From Desulfuromonadales bacterium (lineage in GTDB: Bacteria > Desulfobacterota > Desulfuromonadia > Desulfuromonadales > JAHYIW01), in NCBI GenBank assembly GCA_029210745.1, contig JARGFI010000022.1, positions 1 to 45,334 on the forward strand: DNA of 45,334 nucleotides, written 5' to 3'. This document shows, piece after piece, positions 9,380 to 16,821 of this stretch. The position numbers and the translations under genes are program-made. Below the pieces are notes generated by a model. It was not told the origin of the DNA, did not search any database, and saw only the letters and a program-made list of their open reading frames with translations. Numbering within the stretch: the stretch's first letter is position 1; the number at the start of each line of letters is the position of its first letter.

Positions 9380-9382
9380 AAG

Positions 9383-10213
9383 CTACTCCGTTATTTCGCT
9401 TTCATCATCGAGATGAGCCAGTTCGACATGGGTCACATTGGCCAGCCCGGCGCCAAAGAACACGCCACCGACGCGCTGAAAACGCTCCGGGGTATCGGTA
9501 ACGCAAAACCGCGTGGTCCCCGTCCCCGTCGTGGTCCGCAGCTGCTTGTTGGCCGACAGGATCGCCGCGACCCGGCGTGCGGTTTCTTCCGCCGAATCGA
9601 CCAGGGTGATCTTCTCCCCGACCACCTCTTGCAGGGTCTTTTTCAATAACGGGTAGTGGGTGCAACCGAGAACCAGCGTATCGACACCATCACCACACAG
9701 CGGTGCCAGATATTCCATGGCCGTCATGCGGGTCACCGGGTGAGTGGTCCACCCCTCTTCCGCCAACGGCACAAAGAGCGGACAGGCGACACTGCAAACG
9801 ATCAGTGCCTCATCCAACGATTTGAGCGTCTGTTGGTAAGCGCCACTGCGGATCGTTCCCTCCGTCCCGATCACCGCAACCTTGCGCGTTCGGCTGACCT
9901 CACAGGCGCGTCGCGCGCCCGGCTCGATCACCCCGACGACCGGGAGATGAAAGCGGTTCACCAGCGCTGGCAGGGCCACTGACGAGGCCGTATTGCAGGC
10001 CACCACGAGCATTTTCACCCCGTGTCGATGGAGAAAATCGCCGGCTTCCAGCGAATATTGCAACACCCGGTGTGCGCTTTTGGACCCGTAGGGGACGCGG
10101 GCGGTATCACCGAGGTAGATCAGGTCTTCCTGCGGTAGCAGTTGCCTGATCGCCTTGAGGACCGTCAACCCTCCGACCCCTGAATCAAAAACTCCGACCG
10201 CCCGCTTTGCCAC
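9383..10213 (-). CDS. murI: Glutamate racemase
   Basis: The protein has 276 residues from the GTG at 10213, which I prefer to the upstream TTG at 10237 because AAGGA lies 7 bases before the GTG and the family motif VGVFDSGVGG then starts near residue 5. The two catalytic cysteines are in VACNTASS (C73) and GCTHYPLL (C184). The enzyme makes D-glutamate from L-glutamate for peptidoglycan. It is the first gene of a murI-GerMN-metH operon and lies about 44 nt downstream of the predicted transcription start of a sigma-70 promoter at 10264-10293. Confidence 0.95.
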   Translation of the reverse strand: MAKRAVGVFDSGVGGLTVLKAIRQLLPQEDLIYLGDTARVPYGSKSAHRVLQYSLEAGDFLHRHGVKMLVVACNTASSVALPALVNRFHLPVVGVIEPGARRACEVSRTRKVAVIGTEGTIRSGAYQQTLKSLDEALIVCSVACPLFVPLAEEGWTTHPVTRMTAMEYLAPLCGDGVDTLVLGCTHYPLLKKTLQEVVGEKITLVDSAEETARRVAAILSANKQLRTTTGTGTTRFCVTDTPERFQRVGGVFFGAGLANVTHVELAHLDDESEITE

Positions 10214-10263
10214 CGTAAAGTCCTTATCTGTCCGCAATGTACAAGCTACTCATTAAACGAGTG

Positions 10264-10293
10264 ATGATAGGGAATCACGGCGATCAATGTCAA
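10264..10293 (-). promoter_or_regulatory. Sigma-70 promoter for murI operon
   Basis: Read on the minus strand, TTGACA (10293-10288) is followed by an 18-bp spacer and TATCAT (10269-10264). The hexamers match consensus at 6/6 and 5/6. Transcription would begin near 10257, about 44 nt before the murI GTG. Confidence 0.8.
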
Positions 10294-10418
10294 TCTTTTC
10301 CGCAGCGAAACCCGTTTTTTGTGTTTTTTGTTTATCATCGTAGCAAGATGGGCTACAATGAAAAGATGTTTATTATTGTCATGCGCGACAGCCATTATTC
10401 CGTCACTGGAGTTCATCC

Positions 10419-10751
10419 ATGAACACTGAGAGCTTTATCGAACTATTACAAAACTTCAAGAGTGACCGCATCATCGAAACCCTGGAGCAGCTCAACCTTG
10501 ACGCGTGGATTCACAACCCCTGGTTTCTCGGTGGCGTTGGCGTTTTTGCGCTGATCGCGCTGTTCATGAAGTGGCGCTTGCTGCTGGCGACGGTTGTCGG
10601 CATCGTCGGAATGGCCGGTCTTTTACTGTACACGCTTGAGCAGGGGACCGAGCTCACTTCGCTGGGCAACCAGAGCCTCATCATTTTTATCGGCGGTGGT
10701 CTCTTGATCGCCATCATCTTCATCTACCTGGTCGTCATCAAGTCAGACTGA
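10419..10751 (+). CDS. Small two-helix membrane protein of unknown function
   Basis: This 110-residue protein starts at an ATG with GGAG 8 bases upstream. The first 30 residues are an amphipathic helical region (SFIELLQNFKSDRIIETLEQL). Hydrophobic segments follow at about 37-48 and 52-68, and a strong one at about 83-105 (SLIIFIGGGLLIAIIFIYLVVI), so two or three membrane helices are likely. No cofactor motif is visible. It is 46 bp ahead of a membrane-anchored diheme mini-cytochrome on the same strand, which suggests a joint role in the inner membrane. I do not recognise the family. Confidence 0.75.
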   Translation: MNTESFIELLQNFKSDRIIETLEQLNLDAWIHNPWFLGGVGVFALIALFMKWRLLLATVVGIVGMAGLLLYTLEQGTELTSLGNQSLIIFIGGGLLIAIIFIYLVVIKSD

Positions 10752-10797
10752 CTTTGTCACCACCGGCATCTTTTCTTTCAGTCACCCGGAGGCATTC

Positions 10798-11055
10798 ATG
10801 TCCATAAAGAAACGCGACTGGCTTTTTGTCGCCCTGATCATCATCGTCGTCGGTTTTTTCATCGCCATCTCCGGCGAGGAAAAAACCACCAAAGTTCCCC
10901 ACGATGAAACGCACCGCAAATTCCAGGCAATGGTTGAACAGGAGGGAAAAAAAGCGACCGAAAAATTTTGCAAAGAGTGCCACAACCCTGACCAGCTCCC
11001 CCTCTCGGCGGCACATCCGCCACCGTTTCGCTGTCTTTTCTGTCACAAGTTCTGA
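10798..11055 (+). CDS. Membrane-anchored diheme c-type mini-cytochrome
   Basis: This is an 85-residue protein with GGAGG 6 bases before its ATG. A basic N-terminus precedes one membrane anchor (about 8-25), then a short charged spacer. The C-terminal 30 residues carry two CXXCH motifs, CKECH (58-62) and CLFCH (79-83), the second almost at the terminus. CXXCH is the covalent attachment site for heme c, so this is a periplasm-facing diheme protein, presumably for electron transfer. The heme domain is very small and the last heme sits two residues from the end. Maturation would use the system II genes resB and ccsA found elsewhere in the window. Partner and redox role are unknown. Confidence 0.85.
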   Translation: MSIKKRDWLFVALIIIVVGFFIAISGEEKTTKVPHDETHRKFQAMVEQEGKKATEKFCKECHNPDQLPLSAAHPPPFRCLFCHKF

Positions 11056-11113
11056 GTCGTTGCGCAGCCTCATCGCTCTTTGCTGACGCCCGGTTGCCGT
11101 GGGCACTCTCCAT

Positions 11114-11155
11114 CCACATGGGCCGACTGTGTATCACCACAGTCGGCCCATGTGG
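11114..11155. terminator. Perfect 18-bp hairpin without U-tract
   Basis: Bases 11114-11131 and 11138-11155 are perfect inverted copies around a 6-base loop. The hairpin begins 59 bp after the mini-cytochrome stop codon. No run of T follows on either strand, so it is not a textbook intrinsic terminator. It may end or protect the upstream mRNA, or be a mobile repeat. Confidence 0.55.
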
Positions 11156-11300
11156 CTCAGTTCGGAGTGCCGTCATTCTCCCGAACATCCCCCCTCTTTT
11201 CGCACCTCAAGCCACGCCGGTAAAATTTGACGAAAATCAGTCCTTCCGGATAAATGATGCGAATTCAAACACTTGGACAAAAACCCATGAATAAGAATTT

Positions 11301-11316
11301 TGGCATTCATATTGCT
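11301..11316 (+). promoter_or_regulatory. Sigma-54 (-24/-12) promoter
   Basis: TGGCATT (11301-11307), four bases, then TTGCT (11312-11316). The invariant GG and GC are 10 bases apart as required. Predicted start of transcription is near 11327, 40 nt upstream of the 40-residue membrane peptide. Confidence 0.65.
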
Positions 11317-11366
11317 TTTCGTCGAATTGGAAAAACAGCTATCTTCTTCTGGAGGTTTTTTGACTG

Positions 11367-11489
11367 ATGCGGCACAACAAAAATGAAAAAAACAGCGTGG
11401 TGGGGAAAATTGATTACCTGCTCTATCTGCTCGCCGGTGGGGTCCTGGTCATAATGAGTTTTTCATTCTTTCTCTGGTTGCGTTTCTAA
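11367..11489 (+). CDS. 40-residue single-helix membrane peptide
   Basis: This short gene starts at ATG 11367 with GGAGG at 11351-11355 and encodes 40 residues. Its basic, polar N-terminus (MRHNKNEKNSVVGKID) is followed by one hydrophobic helix (about 17-38) and the ending LWLRF. The combination of ribosome site, sigma-54 promoter 50 bp upstream and clean membrane-peptide composition supports a real gene. It is the only reading frame in the stretch between the mini-cytochrome and nrdG. Small single-helix proteins often tune larger membrane complexes; the partner here is unknown. Confidence 0.6.
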   Translation: MRHNKNEKNSVVGKIDYLLYLLAGGVLVIMSFSFFLWLRF

Positions 11490-11586
11490 CCATTAACCAT
11501 CGCACCTGGAACCCGTCACATACCGATCTGCCATCTTGCCATCTGCCTTGGGCCACATTGCGGGGTAGCGGTAACTTCCGAGTCCC

Positions 11587-12282
11587 TTATAACCCTCGAA
11601 GTAATACCTCCGCAGCATAGGGCTGCGCCCGTTGCGCCAACTCCTGGAGCCGTGCGGCCGGATACGCCGCGACAGCATGCCACTGCGCATCGAGCGCATG
11701 TTCCGGCACAAATTGCTGCAACGCCCAGCGCCGTGCCCCATTGATTGTTTTACCGAGGGTGTCAATGGTCTCCGCATCGATCCAGCCGGGAACACAGGTG
11801 GTGCGAAATTCATAATCGACCCCGGACGCCATCAGCATTGTTATCCCCCCCACAAATGACTGCATGTCCCCCCCGTCACCACCAAGTTCGCCATAACGCT
11901 CGGGGAGCGTTTTCAGATCGACGGCGACATAGTCCAGCAACCCTTCCGCCAGCGCCGCTTTTAGCACCGCCGGGCGCAATCCGTTGGTGTCGAGCTTGAT
12001 CTGCAACCCCAACGCACGAATTTCGCGCAACAGCGACAACAGGCCTGGCGCCAGCGTCGGCTCCCCGCCGGAAATGACAACCCCGTCAATAAACTTGCGC
12101 CGCCGGCGCAAATTGTTCAGCAGCTCATCCTCGGGGTAGTCGGGGAGTTCATCCGGCGCATCAATCAGTTGTGGATTATGGCAGTAAGGGCAACGCAGAT
12201 TGCACCCGCCATAAAAAACCAGCGCGGCAATCCGCCCCGGAAAGTCGAGCAGACTGGTGCCTTGAAAACCTTTGATGGTCAA
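11587..12282 (-). CDS. nrdG: Anaerobic ribonucleotide reductase activating protein (radical SAM)
   Basis: This 231-residue radical-SAM protein has CNLRCPYC at 27-34, the CxxxCxxC site for its [4Fe-4S] cluster, near the N-terminus, and a GGEPTL motif (about 72-77) for AdoMet. It generates the glycyl radical on class III ribonucleotide reductase under anaerobic conditions. The start appears to be the TTG at 12282, with alternatives nearby. It lies 3 bp after the stop of the separate glycyl-radical peptide and 173 bp after the nrdD stop, all on one strand. Its substrate here must be that separate peptide if the large subunit lacks the radical glycine. Confidence 0.93.
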   Translation of the reverse strand: MTIKGFQGTSLLDFPGRIAALVFYGGCNLRCPYCHNPQLIDAPDELPDYPEDELLNNLRRRRKFIDGVVISGGEPTLAPGLLSLLREIRALGLQIKLDTNGLRPAVLKAALAEGLLDYVAVDLKTLPERYGELGGDGGDMQSFVGGITMLMASGVDYEFRTTCVPGWIDAETIDTLGKTINGARRWALQQFVPEHALDAQWHAVAAYPAARLQELAQRAQPYAAEVLLRGL

Positions 12283-12285
12283 CCG

Positions 12286-12426
12286 TTATTCCCGTTCCGC
12301 ACTGACCGTGAATTCCTTGCGCTCCCTGAACTCTTCTTTTTTCCCCTTGTTCCACTGCTGCACCGGCCTGAAAAAACCGCAGACCCGCGAGTAAACTTCC
12401 GTTTTTTCCTTACATTTGGTGGACAT
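12286..12426 (-). CDS. Stand-alone glycyl-radical peptide of class III ribonucleotide reductase
   Basis: This 46-residue gene starts at ATG 12426 with AGGAG 6 bases upstream and ends 3 bp before nrdG. Its sequence matches the extreme C-terminus of NrdD: EVYSRVCGFFRPV (10-22), then QQWNKGKKEEFRERKEF (23-39). In this family the RVxG glycine (G17 here) carries the stable radical made by NrdG. The upstream large subunit stops just before this segment, so the enzyme is encoded in two pieces. The two frames are separated by 29 bp with an in-frame stop and a dedicated ribosome site, so a simple sequencing frameshift is unlikely. A longer reading of the frame back to 12528 overlaps nrdD and is not needed. 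Confidence 0.85.
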   Translation of the reverse strand: MSTKCKEKTEVYSRVCGFFRPVQQWNKGKKEEFRERKEFTVSAERE

Positions 12427-12455
12427 ATCAATCTCCTGTGAGTGGTGAACCGAAG

Positions 12456-14444
12456 TCACGCCGCCTCCTCCGCATGGGGATGTGGGCAGGCAAAATGTTC
12501 CCCCGAAACATAACCGTGCTCCGGACAAATTGTGAACGTGGGACTGAGCGTAAAGTAGGGTAGCCGGAAATTCTCGGCAATGCGCCGCACCAGCAGGCGG
12601 GCGCCGCGCCAGTCGTCAATGCGCTCGCCGAGGAAGCCGTGAAAGACCGTCCCGCCAGTGTAGCGGGTTTGCAGATCGTCCTGATGACATAGCGCCTCAA
12701 AAATATCGTCAGTGCAACCGACCGGCAGTTGCGATGAGTTGGTATAGTAGGGCGTTTCACCACCGGCGGTGATGGTGTCCGCATAGCGATCACGATCCAG
12801 CCGCGCCAGACGGTAACTGGTCCCCTCTCCCGGCGTTGCTTCCAGATTGTAGAGCTGCCCCGATTCTTCCTGATAGCGCAGCAGTTCGTTGCGCATCCGG
12901 TCGAGCGTTTCGGTCGCCAGTGCCTTGCCGGCAACGCCATCAATCCCCTCACCGACCAGCGCCCGGCACGCCTCGTTCATGCCGATCAGACCGATGGTCG
13001 AAAAGTGATTGTCCCAGAAACGTCCACTGCGGGCGAAGATACCATCAAGATAGAATTTGCTGTACGGGTAGAGCCCCTGCGCGGTAAAACGCTCCAGCTG
13101 CTTACGCTTGATCTCCAGCGATTCCCGTGCCCACCCCATCAATGTGGCAATGCGCGCGAAGAACGCCTCCCGGTCTTCCGCCTCATAGGCAGCACGCGGC
13201 AAATTGAGCGTCACCACGCCGATCGACCCGGTCAACGGATTCGAGCCAAAGAGGCCGCCCCCGCGCCGCCGCAATTCCCGATTATCAAGCCGTAACCGGC
13301 AGCACATCGAGCGCGCATCTTCCGGATCCATATCGGAATTGATAAAGTTGGAAAAATAGGGGATGCCATACTTGGCGGTCATCTCCCAGATCGGCCGGTA
13401 ACGCTCGTCCTCCCAGTCAAAATCGCGGGTGATATTATAGGTTGGGATCGGGAAGGAGAAGATCCGTCCGGAGGCATCCCCCGCCATCATCACTTCACAA
13501 AAAGCCCGATTGAACAGATCCATCTCGGCCTGATAATCGGCGTAGGTGGTCTCCTGCAACTCCCCGCCGATGACCACCGCCTCATTGCGCATATTCGAGG
13601 GGGGCGCCATATCGAGGGTGATATTGGTGAAGGGGGTTTGGAAACCGACCCGCGTCGGCACATTCATGTTGAAGATGAACTCCTGCAGCGACTGTTTGAC
13701 CTCTGCGTAACTCAGTCCGTCATTGCGAATGAAGGGGGCGAGCAACGTATCGAAATTGGCAAACGCCTGAGCACCGGCCGCTTCCCCCTGCAAAGTGTAG
13801 AAGAAATTGACCACCTGCCCGAGGGCGGTACGGAACCGCCGCGCCGGGGCGCTCTGCACTTTACCGAAGGCCCCGGTGAACCCCTTCAACAGCAGATCTT
13901 TCAGATCCCAGCCGCAGCAGTAAACGGACAGCATCCCCAGATCATGGACATGAAAATCGCCGTCGCGGTGTGCCTTGCCGATATAGTCGGGATAGATCTT
14001 GTTCAGCCAGTAATTACTGGTGATGTTGGCGGCGATGTGGTTATTCAGCCCTTGCAACGAATACCCCATATTGGCGTTTTCATTGACCCGCCAGTCCTCC
14101 TGGGAGAGGTAGGAATCGACCGCCTCGATCGACTCCTTGATAAATTCTTCGGTACTCCGCAACGCCTCATGCTGCTTGCGGTAAAGGATATAAGCCTTGG
14201 CGACCTTGGCGTGGCCGTTTTCGATGAGAATCTTTTCCAGCAGATCCTGCACATTTTCGACCGTCGGCACGCGATCGTCCTTGTAGAGAACGTCGAGAAT
14301 GCCGCACACCTGGCCGCAGATTATCTCGACTTTCGCCATATCGGCACCACCGACGGCACGTACAGCTTTTTTGAGCGCGGCGGAAATCTTGTCGCGCTCG
14401 AACGGCACGAGGCGACCATCTCTCTTGCGAATAAATTCAATCAT
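12456..14444 (-). CDS. nrdD: Anaerobic (class III) ribonucleoside-triphosphate reductase, large chain without glycyl-radical tail
   Basis: I place the start at ATG 14444 (662 residues), because GGAGG at 14455-14451 is 6 bases upstream and the ATP-cone (IEFIRKRDGRLVPFERDKI) then begins at residue 2. A start at 14522 would overlap the NrdR-like site. After the ATP-cone (about 1-95) comes the ten-stranded barrel with cysteines at YCCGW (176-177) and SMCCRL (381-382), the region of the catalytic thiyl cysteine. The C-terminus has zinc-site-like residues C640, H643, C653 and H655/H657, then stops. The usual final 40-50 residues with the radical glycine are missing and are supplied by the next gene. 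The enzyme makes deoxynucleotides without oxygen. Confidence 0.93.
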   Translation of the reverse strand: MIEFIRKRDGRLVPFERDKISAALKKAVRAVGGADMAKVEIICGQVCGILDVLYKDDRVPTVENVQDLLEKILIENGHAKVAKAYILYRKQHEALRSTEEFIKESIEAVDSYLSQEDWRVNENANMGYSLQGLNNHIAANITSNYWLNKIYPDYIGKAHRDGDFHVHDLGMLSVYCCGWDLKDLLLKGFTGAFGKVQSAPARRFRTALGQVVNFFYTLQGEAAGAQAFANFDTLLAPFIRNDGLSYAEVKQSLQEFIFNMNVPTRVGFQTPFTNITLDMAPPSNMRNEAVVIGGELQETTYADYQAEMDLFNRAFCEVMMAGDASGRIFSFPIPTYNITRDFDWEDERYRPIWEMTAKYGIPYFSNFINSDMDPEDARSMCCRLRLDNRELRRRGGGLFGSNPLTGSIGVVTLNLPRAAYEAEDREAFFARIATLMGWARESLEIKRKQLERFTAQGLYPYSKFYLDGIFARSGRFWDNHFSTIGLIGMNEACRALVGEGIDGVAGKALATETLDRMRNELLRYQEESGQLYNLEATPGEGTSYRLARLDRDRYADTITAGGETPYYTNSSQLPVGCTDDIFEALCHQDDLQTRYTGGTVFHGFLGERIDDWRGARLLVRRIAENFRLPYFTLSPTFTICPEHGYVSGEHFACPHPHAEEAA

Positions 14445-14518
14445 CAACATCCTCCACGGCAGACGCGTAAACCAGCCAGAGAAATCTATCATAGAAGAAT
14501 CTGGAGTCAAGTTAAAAA

Positions 14519-14534
14519 ACACGATATATAGTGC
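14519..14534 (-). promoter_or_regulatory. NrdR-box-like operator upstream of nrdD
   Basis: ACACGATATATAGTGC matches the NrdR box pattern (ACACWATATATWGTGT) at 14 of 16 positions and is nearly symmetric. It lies 75 bp upstream of the nrdD start. NrdR boxes usually come in pairs; a convincing second box was not found, only the weak ACACAAGTAGTACCAC at 14543-14558. Confidence 0.7.
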
Positions 14535-14676
14535 GACTATTCACACAAGTAGTACCACATCTTGTTTTTACTGTGGGAAACCGGTGGACAAGTGCGTGAC
14601 GGACTGTGGATATCTTGACCACTTTTTGAGCCTGTGATAAAGATAACGCTGACTTATGCCGCGAAGGAGTCCACCG

Positions 14677-15096
14677 ATGAGTGACCTGGCCCGATTCGGG
14701 ATATCGATCGACGAACAACTGCTTCAGCGTTTTGACGAACTGATCAGCAACAAAGGCTACGACAATCGTTCCGAGGCGATCCGTGATCTGATTCGTGCCA
14801 CGCTGGTTGAAGAGCAATGGGCACAGGACGACCAGGAAACGGTCGGCACCGTCACCCTGGTCTACGATCATCACACTCGCGACCTCGCTGACAAACTCAC
14901 TGAACACCAGCATTCTCACCACGACGCCATCATCTCGGTGCTGCACGTCCACCTCGATGCGCACCATTGTCTCGAAGTCGTGGTGGTCAAAAGTACCGCG
15001 AAGATGGTCAGAAAAATCGCTGATGAACTGATCGGCGCCAAAGGGGTCAAGCACGGCAAGCTGGTCACCTCGACCACCGGCAAGGATCTGGGCTGA
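14677..15096 (+). CDS. nikR: Nickel-responsive regulator NikR
   Basis: The 139-residue protein starts at ATG 14677, 7 bases after AAGGAG. The first 45 residues form a ribbon-helix-helix ([28 protein letters not shown]) and the rest an ACT-like metal-binding domain. High-affinity nickel ligands of the family are visible: a histidine in HSHHDAIIS, then LHVHLD (HxH) and the cysteine of HHCLEVVVV. With nickel bound, NikR represses nickel uptake or nickel-enzyme genes. No nickel transporter is adjacent; the neighbouring MFS protein is not of a nickel family. It is divergent from nrdD, and the 230-bp gap must hold both control regions. Confidence 0.93.
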   Translation: MSDLARFGISIDEQLLQRFDELISNKGYDNRSEAIRDLIRATLVEEQWAQDDQETVGTVTLVYDHHTRDLADKLTEHQHSHHDAIISVLHVHLDAHHCLEVVVVKSTAKMVRKIADELIGAKGVKHGKLVTSTTGKDLG

Positions 15097-15133
15097 CCGC
15101 CCCTCACCCACTAAAGAATCACGGATCTACTCA

Positions 15134-16309
15134 ATGATCAATCACTGGCGCCCATACCGCGACCGCGACGCCCTCAAAGTTCTGATCGGCGGGATGCTCG
15201 GAATGGTGGTGACGATGGGGATCGGACGCTTTGTCTTTACCCCGATCCTGCCGCTGATGCAACGCGACCTGGCAATGAGCAATACCGTGGCAGGATGGCT
15301 GGCGGGGCTCAACTACCTCGGCTATCTCGTTGGCGCCATCGCCTGCACTGTCGCCCCGCAGCTGCTGCGCTCGCGCCTGGTCACTGGCGGGGCGCTACTG
15401 ACCAGCATTGCCACCACCTTCTGGATGGGGTACACGCTGACGGTTTTCTGGTGGGGAGCGTTGCGCCTGTTTGGCGGACTCGCCAGCGCCATCCTGTTTA
15501 TCGTCATCAGCGTCGAAGTCAGCGAAGCCCTCACCCGGCGCAATTACGGCCACTGGGTCGGCAGTCTCTATGGCGGCGTCGGACTCGGCATTGTCCTGAG
15601 CGGACTGATCGTTCCGCAACTCGATCAATTAGGCGGCTGGGATGCCGCTTGGGTCGGCAGCGGCATCATCGCCGCGCTGCTGTCAGCGCTCGGCATCATG
15701 CTCGGTCGCAGACGCGAACTGATCGAGCCAATTCATGTCTCCAGACCGGCGGCGAGCGGCACCTTGCGCGGGCTCACCCTGCTGGCCGCGGCCTACTTTT
15801 GCGAAGGGCTGGGCTACGTCGTCACCGCGACCTTCATTGTCGCCATCATTACCCACACGCCGGGGCTCGAAAGCTTTGCGTCCTACAGCTGGGTCGCGGT
15901 CGGCTGCGCCGCGATTCCGTCGACCATCCTCTGGCCCTGCCTTGCCCGGCACATCGGCAACCGCCCGGCGCTGCTCACGGCCTACGTCGTCCAGGCCGCA
16001 GGTATTCTGGTCAGCATCGGCGCCACCTCGGTGGTCGCCGTCGTCTTCAGCGCCCTGACCTTCGGCGGTACCTTCATGGGGATCGTGGCGATGACGCTGG
16101 GTGAAGGGAACCGCCGGATGGGAGCGGACGGGCGGCGGGCAGCGGCATTACTAACCGCTGCTTTCAGCGTTGGGCAGATGCTCGGCCCGATCCTTGCCGG
16201 GGTGCTGGCCGACCGGCAGGCCGGGTTCACACTGCCGCTGCTGCTGGCGGCGGGATGCGTCAGCGGCGGAGCATTACTGGTGGCACTCGATCGCGGTTAT
16301 CGGCATTGA
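15134..16309 (+). CDS. MFS transporter, YbfB/YjiJ type
   Basis: The 391 residues form about 12 membrane helices. The first helices read GGMLGMVVTMGIGRFVFTPILPLM, and the second pair starts with WLAGLNYLGYLVGA, a signature of the YbfB/YjiJ subgroup of the major facilitator superfamily. The substrate of this subgroup is unknown. The gene follows nikR by 37 bp on the same strand with no clear terminator between them, so they may be co-transcribed, but a metal-transport role should not be assumed from that. Confidence 0.85.
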   Translation: MINHWRPYRDRDALKVLIGGMLGMVVTMGIGRFVFTPILPLMQRDLAMSNTVAGWLAGLNYLGYLVGAIACTVAPQLLRSRLVTGGALLTSIATTFWMGYTLTVFWWGALRLFGGLASAILFIVISVEVSEALTRRNYGHWVGSLYGGVGLGIVLSGLIVPQLDQLGGWDAAWVGSGIIAALLSALGIMLGRRRELIEPIHVSRPAASGTLRGLTLLAAAYFCEGLGYVVTATFIVAIITHTPGLESFASYSWVAVGCAAIPSTILWPCLARHIGNRPALLTAYVVQAAGILVSIGATSVVAVVFSALTFGGTFMGIVAMTLGEGNRRMGADGRRAAALLTAAFSVGQMLGPILAGVLADRQAGFTLPLLLAAGCVSGGALLVALDRGYRH

Positions 16310-16332
16310 AGATTTCGGCGGCAGGCTTGATG

Positions 16333-16512
16333 CTATTCCGTGTTATCGGCGGCGGAGCCGCCCCCGGCATTGATTTTCTCGTAGAGTTCGATCTGCTCGG
16401 CCATGCTCAGCTTGCGCCGACAACCGGTTGACACACGCAGACACAGCCGACAGCGATCGTCGCTGCACCATTGGCACATTTTACAATCAGGGCAGGGATG
16501 TTTCTTGTCCAT
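16333..16512 (-). CDS. Cysteine-rich 59-residue protein, possible metal or Fe-S binder
   Basis: This short gene starts at ATG 16512 with GAGG about 9 bases upstream and encodes 59 residues. Seven cysteines are packed into residues 7-31: C7, C10, C13, C16, C21, C24 and C31 (CxxCxxCxxC, then CRLCL). A short helix follows (LSMAEQIELYEKI) and a Gly/Ser-rich tail. The spacing fits a zinc or iron-sulfur binding knot. It converges on the MFS gene. I do not recognise a named family. Confidence 0.7.
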   Translation of the reverse strand: MDKKHPCPDCKMCQWCSDDRCRLCLRVSTGCRRKLSMAEQIELYEKINAGGGSAADNTE

Positions 16513-16821
16513 AGCTTTAATCCTCTGCCTTCAGTCTAACGCCGGGGGAAGATCGCGCGCAAGGGACACAATCTTGACTTCTTTTGCAAGGAAAGCCCCT
16601 GCAACGATATCATCATCGCAGCCAGCCCCTGCCCTTTGGCTGAAGCTGGAAGACCCTTCGCGGCTGAAAGCCGCTCCCACAAGAGACCCTTCGGCAGCAA
16701 ACTAGAATCGTTGCCGCAAAGCATCTTTCTCGAACATCACACACCATGCTCCTGAAAGACAGAGGGTATCGAATGACGATCAGCCCCGCTCCGTCAACCT
16801 GGCGGCTCAACGGGTCGCCAA
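16513..16821. other. Intergenic stretch with REP-like repeat
   Basis: About 309 bp carries no convincing gene. Besides the REP-like repeat listed separately, it holds two loosely matching inverted segments (GCAACGAT near 16611 and ATCGTTGC near 16707), which suggest a composite repeat element. Confidence 0.5.
16655..16683 (-). repeat. REP-like palindromic repeat
   Basis: On the minus strand this reads GTGGGAGCGGCTTTCAGCCG followed by CGAAGG, the pattern of Pseudomonas-type REP sequences: a GTGGGAG head and a small GC hairpin (16660-16665 with 16669-16674, 3-base loop). Such repeats are spread by RAYT transposases. No RAYT gene lies in the window. Confidence 0.55.

Noticed and set aside
12427-12528. 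Extension of the glycyl-radical peptide to an 80-codon protein
   Set aside because: The extra part overlaps nrdD in another frame, while the ATG at 12426 has an ideal ribosome site and begins the conserved segment.
13638-14531. 297-codon plus-strand frame opposite nrdD
   Set aside because: It is antisense to a certain gene, has no ribosome site or family signature, and exists because of GC-rich codon bias.
14543-14558. Second NrdR box
   Set aside because: Only the first half resembles the consensus and the distance to the first box (24 bp) is not the usual one.
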